From the NCBI RefSeq assembly GCF_014898815.1, contig NW_026515543.1:4464001-4528000 (forward strand): 64,000 nucleotides of DNA. The letters run 5' to 3'. This document shows positions 35,117-49,502 of the stretch, piece after piece (the stretch's first letter is position 1; every line of letters starts with the position of its first letter). The position numbers and the translations under genes are program-made. Origin of the DNA: Panonychus citri. Taxonomy: Eukaryota > Arthropoda > Arachnida > Trombidiformes > Tetranychidae. The notes under the pieces are model-generated. The model was not told the origin of the DNA. It worked only from the letters and a program-made list of their open reading frames with translations, and ran no database searches.

Positions 35117-35843
35117 GATTAACAGAACAACAATCGCAATTAACCAGAAATCACAGAATAAAAAACAACAACTTGACGTTAGAAACGTTTAATTGTTGGT
35201 TAACGTTGATCTTTTTCTCTATTTTCATTTGCTGTTTCCCTTTGGGCGGTTAATTAGAAAAAGAATCAAGAGAAAAACAAATTCTTCTCATTAACGATCA
35301 TCAATTAATCTCCATCTCTAAACAATTAAAAGTGAGAAGCAAATGATCAAGTAAAAGAATTATTTAATTCTAATTGTTGATTGTCTCTAATTCTTTTTGT
35401 ATCTTGTTATTAAATCATTTCCGTGAATATTTTTATTGATCAATATTTTTCTCTTTTTTATTTTAATTTAATTTAATTTTCTACACACTCTTGCAATCGA
35501 CATCAATTTAATTGATTGAAATCACCACAGATTCAAATGACAGAATCAACAATCATTCCATTGTTGATCCTGATTGTTTGTGTTTCCGTTGTTTCATTTG
35601 TTTCATAATATTAGTTTTCGGCATGTGGTTGTTGGTGGTGATTTCAAACGATTCGTATGGTTAACAATCAACGATTTACTTGATACCTGGAAGCTGAAGC
35701 AACAGGTGAGTTAGTAATCAACCGTGAAACAATTAAAACAAATAACAATTAAAAAAGGTGGTGAAAAAGATGCCGAAATTGAGTGAAAATCTCATTCTTT
35801 TTGTAGGCCAAAGCTTAACAGTTGGTTTATCTAATTGGTAATT
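35117..35843. other. spacer between HSD17B8 and MRPL46
   Basis: Upstream region of HSD17B8 and 3' region of MRPL46. AT-rich; no coding exon seen. Confidence 0.5.
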
Positions 35844-36959
35844 CTAATTGCTAGAATGAGCGGCCACTTTTGATTCTTCCTTTTTTCTGGTCACCACGGC
35901 CAGTGAGGCTTTCACGACATTTTCTGGAACGGTGTCGATAACATGACTTCGTCTAAGTACTTTCCAAAAGGCAGAAGGTATTATTTTACGGGATTCGTTG
36001 ATTGTTAACCACTTGTAATCATGGAAAAGTGACTTGTTTGATTCCACCATTTGTGGTGTACCGTTAAGGTGGTAAGCTTTTAAAATGAACACTTTAGCTC
36101 CAGTGGCACCGAGAGTTTTTCTGTTTTTGGCTCCATATTTGTAAGTATAAACAGCTAGAGGAGCATTTCCAAGAACTCTGAGTGTTAATTGATTTTCTGG
36201 GAATAACTGTGAGGTAAGTTCATCGATTGCCTGGTAAAATAAAGAGAAAATTAGTTATTAAAAGATTGGTTTATTTAGAGGAAAAAAAACTTACTTGTCT
36301 CAGAGATGATTGTTTATCAATTTTGACAAAAGGTAATGTCCATTTATCATGATTACCAACTTGCGAATTGATAAAAAATAATAATCTATGATCTAGACAT
36401 CGATTCAATGATTTGAAGTTACTTGTCTCATCGTCTTCTGTGAAAGTTAAGGGAAAAAATAGAGTGAAAGTGATAAATGAATGGGAAATTTAACAAGAAT
36501 AAGACAAGGTGGTTGACTCACTTGTTTTTCTAGGAGCTAATTCAAGTTTCTTCAGCTCTTCGTTAAATTTGTCTTCAAATTCTTGGGCAGTTTCCAGTGC
36601 TGCTTGATCGAAATCTTCAGAGGAAACTTCAGCACCAGAAGATAATCTCTCAAGTCGTTCTCTAGAATATTAGAAATATAAGAAATGATCAAAAACAACC
36701 TTGTTTTGAGCCAAATGGATCAGTATACTCACTTATCTCTGATCATCTTAACCTCATGATCACTTAATAGACTTCGACTATTTTCATAATTTAACGTTAA
36801 ATTGTGCATTGCTTTCTCGATAATATTCATCTCAGGAACGATGATCGGTCTTCTCTCCAAACAGAGAGCAGCAAAAATGTCCCATTTTGATGAAGATGAA
36901 CAATAACACCGAAGACCAAAAGTATCAACAATGGAACCAGCAAGTAATCTGACTTGCAT
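35844..36959 (-). CDS. mRpL46: mitochondrial ribosomal protein L46
   Basis: Large-subunit protein of the mitochondrial ribosome. Exons: 36959-36733, 36661-36522, 36437-36295 and 36230-35844, with compatible phases, giving 298 aa (human protein 279). An in-frame ATG ten codons upstream (36989) is an alternative start. The N-terminus MQVRLLAGSIVDTFGLRCY fits a mitochondrial presequence. It is followed by WDIFAALCLERRPII, a charged helical region (exon 2) and the nudix-like C-terminal domain with GATGAKVFILKAYH and the KWLTINESRKI segment. This is the intact source of at least three fragments elsewhere in the window. It is divergent to the insulin-like gene, with about 600 bp between the starts. 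Confidence 0.93.
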
Positions 36960-37553
36960 TTTGAAAACCCCCAAAATTAAAGCTTCCACACAAATAGAAA
37001 TGATTTAAACTAATCAGAGAGGAAAAAAAGATAAGAAAAACCGAAACATTAAAATAAAAACAAACCAATTGAAAAGAAAACGTTACCCTATGAATCCAAT
37101 GTGATAATCCGTAGATGGAGTTGTGATCAATACACAACCGCTTCTTTTTAAATTAACATATAAACTCCATGTGAGTGAGAATGAAACAAATGAAAATCCA
37201 TGAATGAAAAGCTAAAACGTCAAAAGGTTAATTCGTGACACAAGAGAAACAAATAATCGATAAATTGTCAATAAAAAGGTAAAAAAAGATCAGAGAAATA
37301 AAATGTTGACCACAAAAAGAGAAAAAATTAATTGTGTAAACATTGGGTTTTCCTTTGTTCGCATGCGCAACCGAACAATTCATTTTCTTTTCCGTTCAGA
37401 GAGATGGAGACTGTGTAATTTTCTTCGTGCCTGTTGAATGTTCAGTTCAGTTCTCTCTGTAACCAGATCTAAATTATCTGTGGATTAAGATAAAAGGGTG
37501 TTAACAATTAAAGAAGAAAAAGAAATTAACTAATTTGTTTCCTACTAATTGTA
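36960..37553. promoter_or_regulatory. bidirectional intergenic region, MRPL46 / insulin-like peptide
   Basis: About 600 bp between two divergent starts. No clear TATA box. A palindromic GCATGC word lies at about 37361, with TGCGCAAC just after it. Presumed to hold both promoters. Confidence 0.4.
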
Positions 37554-38533
37554 ATGACTTTTACTCCGTTAAATTGGTTAACTTTCATGGCTTTTCAATT
37601 GATCTTCTGTTACCTTTCACCCTTTCCGACCATCTTAAGTCTATCCACCTCACCGAGTGACCTGACAACCTGGGAAACCGTTTTCCAAGATCGTAGTGAT
37701 GATGATTGGCGAGCCTTGTGGCACACAGAGCGTCACAGAAGATGTTACCAAGAATTGGAAAGTCATATGAGGTGGGTTTGTAACAAGGATATTTATAAAG
37801 TGAAAAAATCCGATTCAGAAGCTGAATCCCACAATCGAGTACCCAGAGGATTATGTAAGTAGAAAAAAAGAACATTTTTTGCTCGTTTAATTTTTTTTTC
37901 CATTTCATCTTTTTCCTTTTTCCTTTTCCCTTCCACCTAACCAACTTATCTCCATCTTTTTCCCTCATCTTCCTCTCTTCTTTTTTTTCTCATCTCTTTC
38001 CTTTTTCTTCCTCTGTAGCCTTAATATATTTTTTGTTCCAAACCTCAAATCAACAGTTAGCTCAGTTAATCAAGTGTTGAAAGAAGAAGATTTAGTGAAA
38101 ATTTGGCGAAAAAAGAACAAATTTTATTCTCTATTTTATGGCGACTTTTTTTCTTCTCTTCTCCATTAATCTTTTTTTCCCTCTTCTTCTTTACCCTTTT
38201 CGTTTTCATTTGTTACTTTTAACACTTTTACCTTTTACTCATAATCGTTTTAATATTTTTTTCTTTTTTTTTTTTACATTTCCATTATTTTAATTGTTCT
38301 CCATTTCCTTTTTCCCTCGTATTCCATTGGATGGTTTATTTTTGTCTAAAGTGGAAGATAATCCATTCGATGCTTTCATAAGTAAAGAGAGCGCTTTGAA
38401 TCTATTAGGCCAAACAGTGAGTTCAGTTAGACGGAAAAGAGGAATAATTGATGAATGTTGCCATGGAGCCAATGGATGTTCCTGGGAAGAATATGCTGAA
38501 TATTGTACTCATAATAATCGAATTAGAACTTAA
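37554..38533 (+). CDS. ILP7: insulin-like peptide, DILP7 type
   Basis: Secreted insulin-superfamily prohormone. Exons 37554-37854 and 38352-38533 (phase 1, GT-AG with a long pyrimidine tract) encode 160 aa. Order: hydrophobic signal region, extended N-terminus, B chain, C peptide, furin site RRKR, A chain. The B chain has the canonical C-11-C spacing within WHTERHRRCYQELESH and the following CNKDIY. The A chain begins GIIDECC and contains GCSWEEYAEYC. WHxERHxRC, CxKDIY and GCxWEEYAEYC are signatures I associate with Drosophila DILP7 and its orthologues rather than growth-type insulins. The A chain has five residues between CC and the next cysteine; classical insulin has three and DILP7, as I recall, four. 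It is expected to act through insulin or relaxin-type receptors from neurons. The A-chain exon was partly copied to 22205-22307. Confidence 0.9.
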
Positions 38534-41500
38534 ACTTTCATCGTCATCTTCATCTTCATCATCCATTATCATTCATCACAATCAACCGGAAATTATATGA
38601 GAAAAAAAAAAAAATAATTTAAGGTAATTAAGGTACTTTTAATCATTGTCCTTGACCTAGTGAGCTTGAAAATGGAATGAAACAAAATGATGAAAAAAAA
38701 AGATCGCAATCTAATTGTTGTGATGTGAAACACACACACACACACAACAATTTAGCAATAGTTACATTAACAATAACAACATTAAAATAAGTAACTCCCA
38801 ATTTCGATTGCATGGCTTCATGATTAACTAACCACCAATCTAATCAAATTGATTGAATCGATTTAATTTCATTACAACCACAATCAAAATTCAACATCTA
38901 TAACCTTCAAAAACTTAAATTATATATCAAAGTTAATAATAATAACACTAAATGATAACCATTTACCCAATCAAATCTGAATATAAACGTAGGTGTCAAT
39001 TGAATTAAACGAAAATCAATCATTACAATTAATCATTATCGTTATTATTATTATTAACATTGTTATTTACTTATATTAAAATTAGAATCATTTTATTTTT
39101 GGATTACACATGATTATCATTTGTAAATTGTTTCCTTTTAATTTATACATGTAATATTAATCTTAAATTGTTTTCTTTTTCTTTTTCTCAACAGAATTGA
39201 TTAATTAATGAATTACCCTCGCTTTCACCATCACAATTACAATCATTATTATCGCTATCATTACAATTATGATCATTAAGTCCGGAAGCCAATGGAAAAG
39301 TTTTTGCACTTGACCTGATTTTTTTGCTGCAATTATTTTAATTTAGTTACTATTAGTTCAAGGATTCAGATCATAAACAACAACCACAACAACGGTGCAA
39401 CAGTTAACCGTTAACGATATATTAACAGCAACAATTAATCAACAATCAACAATCAAAGATAATTATAATTATCTTGTATCTATCTGTAGATGTGAGTAAG
39501 TGAAAGTGAAAACAAATTATTTTATCATTTTTATCACGTACACGAAACAAAAACATAATCATAGGATTTTAAATTTGATTCAATTTTGATTTTAAATTAA
39601 CGGCTACAATTAACTAACAAACTAATTGTTTTTTTTTCTGTTGATTGTTTCTTTTTCAGATTACAAAACCCAAATCTCAACGAGACAAAACTCATTACGA
39701 TACAAAATGATAACCCAACGACAGATGAAAATGATGCCAATTAATCAAAATGGATACATAATATCAGGATGATTATTATTAATATTAATTATTTACTGAT
39801 AATAATGATGACAGAAAGATGATATTATTGTGAAATGTGAAAGTGAAAGTGAATGAGGTAAGAGTGAGTTGTAAAGCATAAAAAACAGGTTAGAACGACA
39901 ATGAAAAGTGTAAAGTTGACCTAATTTGATTCTCTCTCATTAATATTATCATTATTATTACTAATTCTATTACTACGATTACAATTTAGCTTTAATCTTT
40001 TTTGTCATCATTATCATCATGAAAATCTCAAATCGAGCCTTAAAAATAATTATCAAATGTCCAGTTATCTGTGTCAATCAAAGTTTCTAATTAAGCCCTC
40101 ATATGTTTACCAAAGATAATTAGTCAGTTAAAAACAAACTAAATTGAGCTGATAATTAATTCAACTCAATGTCAACTTTACATTATTTTCATGTATGTTT
40201 TAATTACAATGATACTCAAACAATTATTCCAATAATTGTTACATTGTTATCTGATCTAATTAGTTCTCAATTATAAAAACAATAATATATTTAATTTGAT
40301 TTGATTTGATCAATGGGGTAGCCAAAGTCAAAGAATCAAAGTAATCAATTGTATTCATTATCACGCTAATTGTTCAAATCAAATCAAATCATCATCATTA
40401 TCATTATTATTATCATAATAACAACAAATCATTTTGTAAAAATTATGAATTCAAAGAGCAAAAAATCAAATTGTGTGATCTTTCAATTAAAGGTGTAAGT
40501 TTAATTGTTAGCATCATCATCACCATAATCATAATCATAACCATAACCACCACCATCACCATGATCAACAACACTCAACAAGACTCCTACTTAATCAAAA
40601 TTTAAATTGTCTTCATGTTAATCAATGTTAATTTGATTTTTCTTTATATAGCTTTTGTTTTAATTTCTGTGACTCTTTTAATTGTCATCACTGTTTGTAA
40701 GTGTATTATAATTGTGTGAGTGTGATTATACTTTTGGTATGTGTGGTGGTTATAGTTAATTGTTGTTGTAGGTTGTGTGTTGATTATGTTAATTGATAAA
40801 TCACAATTTACCAAATGAAATTGTTTTTTGGTTCTCGTAATTCTTATCAATATCAATCTCATTTATGTTTGTTTATATTTACTACAATTAATATTTGTAT
40901 TATTACTACAATTAACAAATCAATCAATCTCGAAACAAAAAACAATAATATCACCATCTAATCAACCTTTTTGATTATCAATTTGATTGGTGTTAATCAT
41001 CATCATTATTATCATGATGATGATTTACTAATCATATTTAGTTAATATGACCAACAAGGTAAATCACACTTATTATTAACTGTTAAAATAACAGTTAACA
41101 CCAACAATTAAGTTTAAATACATAAAAATATTTGTGTATTTATTTTAAATTGTTGTGTTTTTTTGGGCGAAACAGTTTTAATTGTAATTAATTAAACGAT
41201 TGCATAGTATTTAGTATGTGTATGTGTTTATATGTGTGACAATTAAATGACAATCAAATTTGACTTGTTTGTGACCAGATACATAATAATGTGAACACAA
41301 AAATTACCGAAAAAATTTGTTACTAATTAAATCAATCAAACACCAAAATTGTTGCTGTTGTGATTAGTTTCAACTCTCTCTCTCTCTTAATTGTTGTAAT
41401 CTAATGTAATGTGTGTGTATTAAGTTAGCTGATAATTAGTGATAACTGTTGAAAGTTAATTATCAAGGTTGTATATTAAATAATTTGATTGCAATCATAA

Positions 41501-44301
41501 TATAATTATAATAATCAGCAGCAGAAAAATTTACAGGCAACAATTTAGGTTGATTACACTTGTTACTTGTTAGTGATTAACTAAATGGTCATGACCCACA
41601 ATTTAAATAATCAAAACTATTCCTTGTTTAAGTAAATCTTTTTTTCTGGTTTTTTTTGGTTATCGTTACCAACTTTTTGTGTTAAATTTAAGGTTGATTA
41701 AACAATCGCCTTAAACAAATTGATTTGATCATCATCATGATAATTGATTACAATTAACGTTCTGTTATTAATAAAAATATTAACAATAAGAAATAACAAC
41801 AATAAGAACGATATTTTTTTTAATGATAATCTTCAACAATTTATGAGATTGATTCAATTTAATTGTTTCTATTAATAAAAATTGTTGATTCATTTCCATT
41901 TTTGATTGATTGATTAAATCTCTTCATTTTTCCAATGATAGTTGTTCCAATGTGAAATCAATGTTAATCATCTTTGATTAAATAGCTTGCGGGCTTGTTA
42001 ATTATTACATTTAGTAAATTGTTACCTAGAAAATGAGATGAAAAAGTTAATCAACTAATTTATATTAGTTAAATGAAATGGTTTACACAATTGATCAGTA
42101 ATAGTTTTTCAATTAGTTTTGAAAGATGGTTTTTCTTTTGTCAATATATTTATTACATTAATTACTTTTAATTGTTGACTTGTTATTGTTCAGGTTAACA
42201 ATTAACACGATATAGTTCATGAGATTCAGTTACCTTGAAATTTGTTATTCGAACTTAAAATTTTACGAAATTTTAAATGATCATTAATCATGTAATCTAC
42301 TTCTCAGGTGAACGATAAGCTACGATCCATTTGGTTGATTCGTCGATTCATGTGTGTTCTCGTGATTATTCAATGAACATTTTGTTTTTCGAGCGTTGAA
42401 GTTTAGTACTTTTGTGGAAAAGAAAAAAAAACAAATTCGAAAATGAAAAATATATTTTTGGACTCGATTTTAATTCTAGAAGAATTTTTTTCTCTCTCTT
42501 TCTTCGTCTTCTTCAGTGATTCTTGTTATAACTTTCGTTTAATTCAAGGTAACTTGATTTCTTCTCGTTTACCTGTAAACTGGTTTTCCATTCATCATCA
42601 TTATCATCATCAGCTGTTGTTGTTGTTGTTGTTGTTGTGATGATTGTATAGTAATCTTTTTACATTAGAAGTATGAAATTTCATCATGATATTTGTTTTC
42701 GTCTCTTCAATTGTTACTCAGGAATCAGAATCGTTGAGATTTCTTCTCAATGGTTGGTTCATCATCTCCATCATCATGAAATGAATATAATCATAGATTT
42801 ACAATCATGTGAACATTTGTAGACAATATTCATTAGAGTTCTTAAAATAGATCCATGTTTCGATGGATTTCATTTCTATTGATGATAAACTCGTTGTTAA
42901 ATTATCGATGATGATGAAGAAAACTCTTAGTTCCTTGTTAAAGAATAGAAGAAAAAAAAGAAGAGAGAGAGAAAAGAGTTACCATGATGATGGAAAACTG
43001 GACAAACCCGTTCTAACTAATTCCAACCTCGCCTACAACTTGACAGTTCACTCCTATTACTATTTAATACTCACAACAATCAACATGAAAAAGCCGATGA
43101 TCAACATGAAGAATGAGAAAGTTGTTCAAGTCTCTGAATTCGTGACTAATTGTTAGTCTGTTTCTTAAGAATTAGAAGAAGAAAAAAAGTTCCAATGGGA
43201 GGGAAGAGGGAGGAATAAAGTTCTAACCCATTCAGATGAATCAGATTGTTTTCCTAACGAATCAACGTTTTTACCTTAAACTCGAAGAAAATTTTGTTCT
43301 CGATGTCAAGTTTCCCGAAATCGAAACAGACAAAAACAGCAATTATCTTTTTTACTTTTTCCTTTCTTTTTCTCTCTTTCTCTACTTTTCTAGACCAAAA
43401 CACGCGATTATAAATATCTAATCTCATAATCTTATCAACTATGTGACTTAACCTGCGGAAACAATTAGCAGTTTAACCAACAATTAATAATCAGAAAGAA
43501 TATAAAAATTAGCGATCGTAAAAATGTATAGTAGAAAAAAATCAACGAAAGTAATGAGACGAGAGAATGAGCAAGAGAGAGAGAGAGAGAGATTAGGTCA
43601 TCAATCTAATTGATTGGTGTGTGGTGATGACGATGTTGATGGTGGAAATGAAAACCAGGCAGCAATTAGGCTGATTAAATACACGAGAAGATGATTATCA
43701 ACAATAATCTATATATATATTTGTAAATTCAAAATGAAAGGGGGGATATATAAACCAAAGGAACACAGGATAAAAAAAGAAAACAATATTGATGATAAAG
43801 ATGGAGAAGAGGGAAAGAGAGAGAGAGAGAAGAGAAAGAGATGATGATGATGATGATAATGATTGTGGTGATAGAGAAGAAGAGGTTTTTGAGAAGCCTT
43901 TGGCAACACAATTAAAGAATAGCGAGATTAAACAATTTATAGATTCTGTTAGTTAGTAATTAGTTTTAATCGAAAGGAGATATGGAGAAGAAAAAATTTA
44001 ACTTAATCAGTCAAGTGAGAGGAGAGAGAGAGAGAGAGAGAGGAAAGGGAGAGAGAAAGAGAGAGAGTGGGTAATAATTAAAATATATAGAGAGAGAGAA
44101 TAGAGACTTTATATTTATATATATATTCTTGTCTGGTGGTGGTAACCAAAGAGAGATGAAAGTGGGGAAAACATGGAGAGAGAGAGAGAGACAAAGGAGA
44201 AAAAAAGAGAAGAGAAAGAGAAAGGCGGTGAAAAAGAATTTTTAAAAATTCTCTTCTTTTTCATCACACCTTAGTATCTCTTTCTTTCTCTCTGAATAAT
44301 A
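38534..44301. other. long non-coding region between insulin and ftz-f1 3' ends
   Basis: About 5.8 kb between the convergent 3' ends of the two genes. AT-rich, with CA, TTA and ATC short repeats and GA tracts (43578-43594, 44023-44042). ORFs at 42443-42640 and 42863-43156 show no protein-like features. TAGGTCA-type half-sites lie near 38651, 39917 and 43594. Probably long 3' UTRs plus intergenic DNA. Confidence 0.5.
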
Positions 44302-44884
44302 TTATTTTCGTTTAGCATGAAGCATTTCCATTAATAGTGTTTGTGATGGGGCATCGCCATTAAGATGCTTATAATAAAGAAATTCCTCTCCTCGTATTGT
44401 TAATTGTCTCAAATTGGGGAGTTGTGCCATTAATTGATGAAATTTGTCCTAAATTAAAACGAAAGAGAAAAGAGAAAATATTTGATTAGAATAAATTGAT
44501 CAATTAATCATCTTAGGAAGCACTTAATTTAAAATACGTACAGTTATTTGAGGATATATTTCAATACAATATTGATGAAGTGCTTGTTGTGTTTGCTCAT
44601 GAGCTTCAGCGACCAATTTATAATTTGATAAACCACGAACTTCTGTATGAATAAATAATGAAAATATAGTAACAACAATTAACAACAGAAAACAATTAAC
44701 AAAAAATGTATGTTAGGTAGAAAGAGACAAGAAAATTCTTTCTTTCTACCTGAATGAAATGAAAAAGAGAGGGTTAGAGAGAGAGAAAGGAAAGAGAAAA
44801 AGAGAAAGTAAAACTGAGAGTAGGTCAAGGAGTCGACCTTGGTTGGCTGCCTAGGTCAAGTAGAGAAAGTGAAACGAAAGAAAG

Positions 44885-44921
<37 letters not shown>

Positions 44922-47900
44922 GGTGGGTGATTCAGGTTGAAAGAGATAGAAAGGGAAAAGTAAGAAAACTTGATTTCGCATCACAATCTTACTCTCAATC
45001 TATTTCAAAGTTTATCTCTATTATTGAGATAAAAAATGGAGATAATAACATTCAGAATTATTATCTTCTATCTCTCTCATTCTCTGTATATACAAAAGTG
45101 CTTGAAATTATCAATATAATGTGATGTTAAAAAAGATATACAATAATAAAAGTGAACAAAACAATAAAATTGTATAATATTTACCTGGATTTAAAAGTAA
45201 CAAAAATTTGACACAAAGATAATCAACTGAATCAAATTTAAGTTGCTGTAATTTGGCTTGACATTGAATCAAATTATCGGATGCTGAGGGAACACCGAGC
45301 AAAGCTAAACCCAATAGCTCGAACTTTTGTCCATTGGGAAGTGTTGTATCATCAGGTAGTTCATTGTGCATCCTTTGATGAATATGATCTAATACCAACA
45401 TATCACTCCATGCATGTTGTAATAATTTCATTTGATCATCAACCTAATTTGGTAATAATAAGAAAACAATTAAGAAATTAGTAAAACAAAAAACCCAACA
45501 ACTATTATAAACCATCATTGCATAACCATAATATCAACAGCAAATCAACACACCAACAGTACAATGTCAAATTATTAATAAACAAGTAACACCAGAAAAC
45601 TAAATCAACAAATTACACAACAAATAACGATAAAAAAATTCTAATGATTATAATTTAAAATAATGATCATTATAACAATAACAATTTAAACAATAGCCAA
45701 GAAAAGTAACAATTATTATTAACTAACATAAGAAGAGGAAAAAAATAAGGTCAAGTGATAATTGTTTTCTCTCTTACTCTCTCACTCTCTCTCTCTCACT
45801 CTCTCACTCTCTCTCTCTCTTTCTCATTCATATTTGATTTAATCTTCTTAATATTTTAATAATATAATTATTAGTTAATCGAGTGATAATTTAAGATATT
45901 ATATTGATCTTTTTCTTACTTTAATTGTTGTTGATTGAAAGATTCTAATTCTTTAAATCAAATTTAGACAAATCCATTTCTCTTTAAAAAAGATCAAGAT
46001 TTACTTTTCCTTATTGTGTCTGTTGATTTATGATTAATTTTGAAAACTAATCATCATCAAAAGTCATCATCATCATAATCAAGTATAATAATGAGCACGG
46101 AAAATTAAATCATGATAATCAAAGTAATTATAATAATCACAATTAAGGGGGAAAGGCGACAATAAACAATTTTTTTTACTTTCGATTTCATTAATAGCTT
46201 TTTTTACTCGATACTTTCGTTTTCAATTGTAAGAACAAAGTTTTCATCATCATCGTCATCGTGCTCATAAGATGACGATGATGATAAATTAATGATAATT
46301 GTGATAATCATTATTACAATATAATGATAATGATAATGTGACTTGGATAAAGAAATGATCTTGACCTAAAACTAGATTTCAAGTGAAAGAAAGGGAGAAA
46401 AGAGAGAAAAGAGAGAAAGGAGAGAAAGGAGAGAGAGAAAAAAATGAAAGTGAAAGTGAATGAAAGAGAAAAGAAAGAAAAAAAGAAAGGGGAGAGTAGG
46501 TCAAGGTATATGGGTCGCTATTTTTGTATTATATTAATAATAATCGTATCAAATTAACTAATGATAATCATGATAGTTACGTTGAAGAGGAAGAAAATGA
46601 AGATAAGTTTGATGAGGATGAGGATGAAAAAGTTAATTGTGATTGTGAAAAAGTGTTAAAGGTTACCTTAGTGATAGTAAATTAATCAATTGATGATAGT
46701 AAACAAAGAAACGATTGATTAGTGTAATTACTTATCAATACATTAACTAAAACAATGATTAAGTTGGTTGATAAATTTGGTTGATATCGATTACTGATTA
46801 TTAGATGAGTCTATCATCATAATATTAATTGTCTTGTTACTAATCAATGATGATAATAGACATTAATAGTTATCCTAGTTCCCTATTAATATTTCAGATT
46901 ATCATGATATTCACTATGTATTGTAATAGATACACAAATACTGAACAATTTTTTTTCTTCAATAAAAAAAAGATACTGATTATATTATCGGTTGACCTCA
47001 TTTCAGATTATTCTGAGTTTTCTTTGCTTTTCCAAGGGAATATATTTTCCCTTTTCCTCTTAAATTTGTATTAAATTGTTATTGTTTTTTGTTGATTGTT
47101 GTGATTTGATTGATTTTGATTGAAAGAGAAAAGAGTTTTTTTTTTCAATTTACCTTTAAATCTTTGAAGAAAATACTATTTCTTGCCCAATCGACTTGAG
47201 CAAAAAGTGATTGATCAATAACTTTACACATCAATTCAAATAGATCGACTTCACATTGGTTATATGTTTGACTGTTCAAAAGTCCAAATAATTGGCTTCG
47301 CCATTCGTTATCATCGGGAGCGGTTGCTTGAAGTTCACGAACAATTATTGGGATTTTATCTCGACCACCATGTCCACCACCATTGTTAACAACTTGACCG
47401 CCTGGGCCAACAGAACCATCATGATTGGGTGGTGTTGATGAATTAAGACCTGGTATACCCAGTAAACCTTGGGGTCCACTTTGTGTACCATTATTATTGG
47501 ACATTAATGATCCTTGTTGACCACCGGTTTCATTTGTCCCATGACCTCCATAGGGGAACGGTAATCCACCAGTAGGTGTACCATTATTACCGTTGGGACC
47601 GTTATTATTATTGTTATTATTATTATTGATACCGCCGCCAGGTCCACCACCGCCACCTGGTACACCACCACCGGTAGCCCCATTGTGACCGGTAGGTGAA
47701 GAGGTTGATGAGGTTGTTGATGAAGATGATGATGATGATGAGTTACCGGTAAGTGATTTGGGTAATCCAGTTTGTCCTAAGGAGACATTTGAATTGGAGG
47801 GAACCCATTTAACCATGTCAACATGTGCTCCACCTGAGCCTGGACCAGAATGACCACCACCCAGTGAACCAGGATGATGATGACCACCAGGACCCGATTG

Positions 47901-49463
47901 TGAATGTCCCTGAGATGAAGATGAACCAAAATGATGTCCTGGGACAGAGAAAACTAGTTAAACAATTGTCGTTCCAATCGTACAAATTGTTTTTTTTTAT
48001 AACATTCATTTAATGACAAAATTAAATCACAATTAAGTCATAAAAAAGGGATAAGGAGGGAAATTAGAAAAAGGAAGAGAAAAAAAAAAAAAAAACATAT
48101 AAGTAAAAACAGAAAACAAAGACAAATAAAAATAACATAAAATAATTAAATGAGAAGCAAATAAAAAGGGATTATCATCATTTTCAATTCTCTCTCTCTG
48201 TCAATCATTATCATAATTTACTAATTATAATCATCATCATGTGCAATTGAAGCAGATAAAAGTTTAGTTTTCATCGGAAAAATTTTCCTTTAGGTTAGAA
48301 ACATGATGAGAGGAACCAAATCTTTTTCAGATATAGTTCAATATAATTCAGCATCAGAGCTTAAACATGAACAAGGAAGAAAGTAGGTCAAAGACGAAGG
48401 GGATGATGCGAAATATTTAGCATCATTTTGGGGAGGAAATGTGATATTTTAGTAAGACTAACAAGAGAAAGAAGAAGAAAAGAAAGTGGAAGTGGAAGAG
48501 GATGAGGAAGAATAAAAAATCAATGAGATGAAGAAATTTTTGTCACATAGTTTTGTCGCAAATCAACTAAATCAAAATGTAATGACAGAGTCTTAATCAC
48601 GATTAAGATTACATTTGATTAACTTTAAGGGCAATGATTTAAATACTATTTTCATCATATGGTGATACTATTTTTAGACCAACGCTAATCAACAGAATGG
48701 ATAAATTGAAACAACGAATTTACAAAAGTAACCTTGGGATCAGATTAACAACAAAATCTTTTAGATATTGAGCTTTTCTATCGGATTAACTGAGGATTTC
48801 ATGAATAAATTACATAGAGAAACATTTTTTGAAACTTTCATCATAATTTAGAATCAACCTGAAATTAAAGTGATCATTATTTTCTTTGAAAATGATCAGA
48901 AATTAATTCCTTAAATATTAATAGATTTACAAATTCCATGTCAATGGAAAATGTTAATACAAACAATTTAGTTAATTGTTTTGATGGTGATGTTACTAAC
49001 GATTTAGAGATGATGTTGATTATGATGAATGATTAAAATTCTGACAATATAGTAGTAACAACAACAGAACTACAATCATAATAACAATAAGTTAACATAC
49101 TCATTTCTCATGAAATTGAAAACTCTTTTCATTTCCGTCCCAGATTCTTGAATCATCATCATAATCAACAACGTCGTCATCATAATCATTTGTTTATTAT
49201 TATTATCGTTATAATGATTAGAATGATTTTTTTTTGAGTAAATATTATGTATGAATTGGGTTTTACTATAACATAGTTGATGATAAAACAAAAAGGCAAA
49301 AGTAAAAACCTCACACCTAGAGAATTGAATATTATTCAATTAAGGTAAGTCTTTCAAAATTTGTAGCTGCCATTAATCAATTAATTGAATGAATTGTTAT
49401 TACTGATATCAACACACATGTATGTATATTTTTGATAATATACACACAATATATTGATAATAG

Positions 49464-49502
<39 letters not shown>

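Noticed and set aside
42443..43421. Several plus-strand ORFs of 61-97 codons
   Set aside because: No recognisable domains, biased composition and no convincing splice or start signals; part of the 3' intergenic region.
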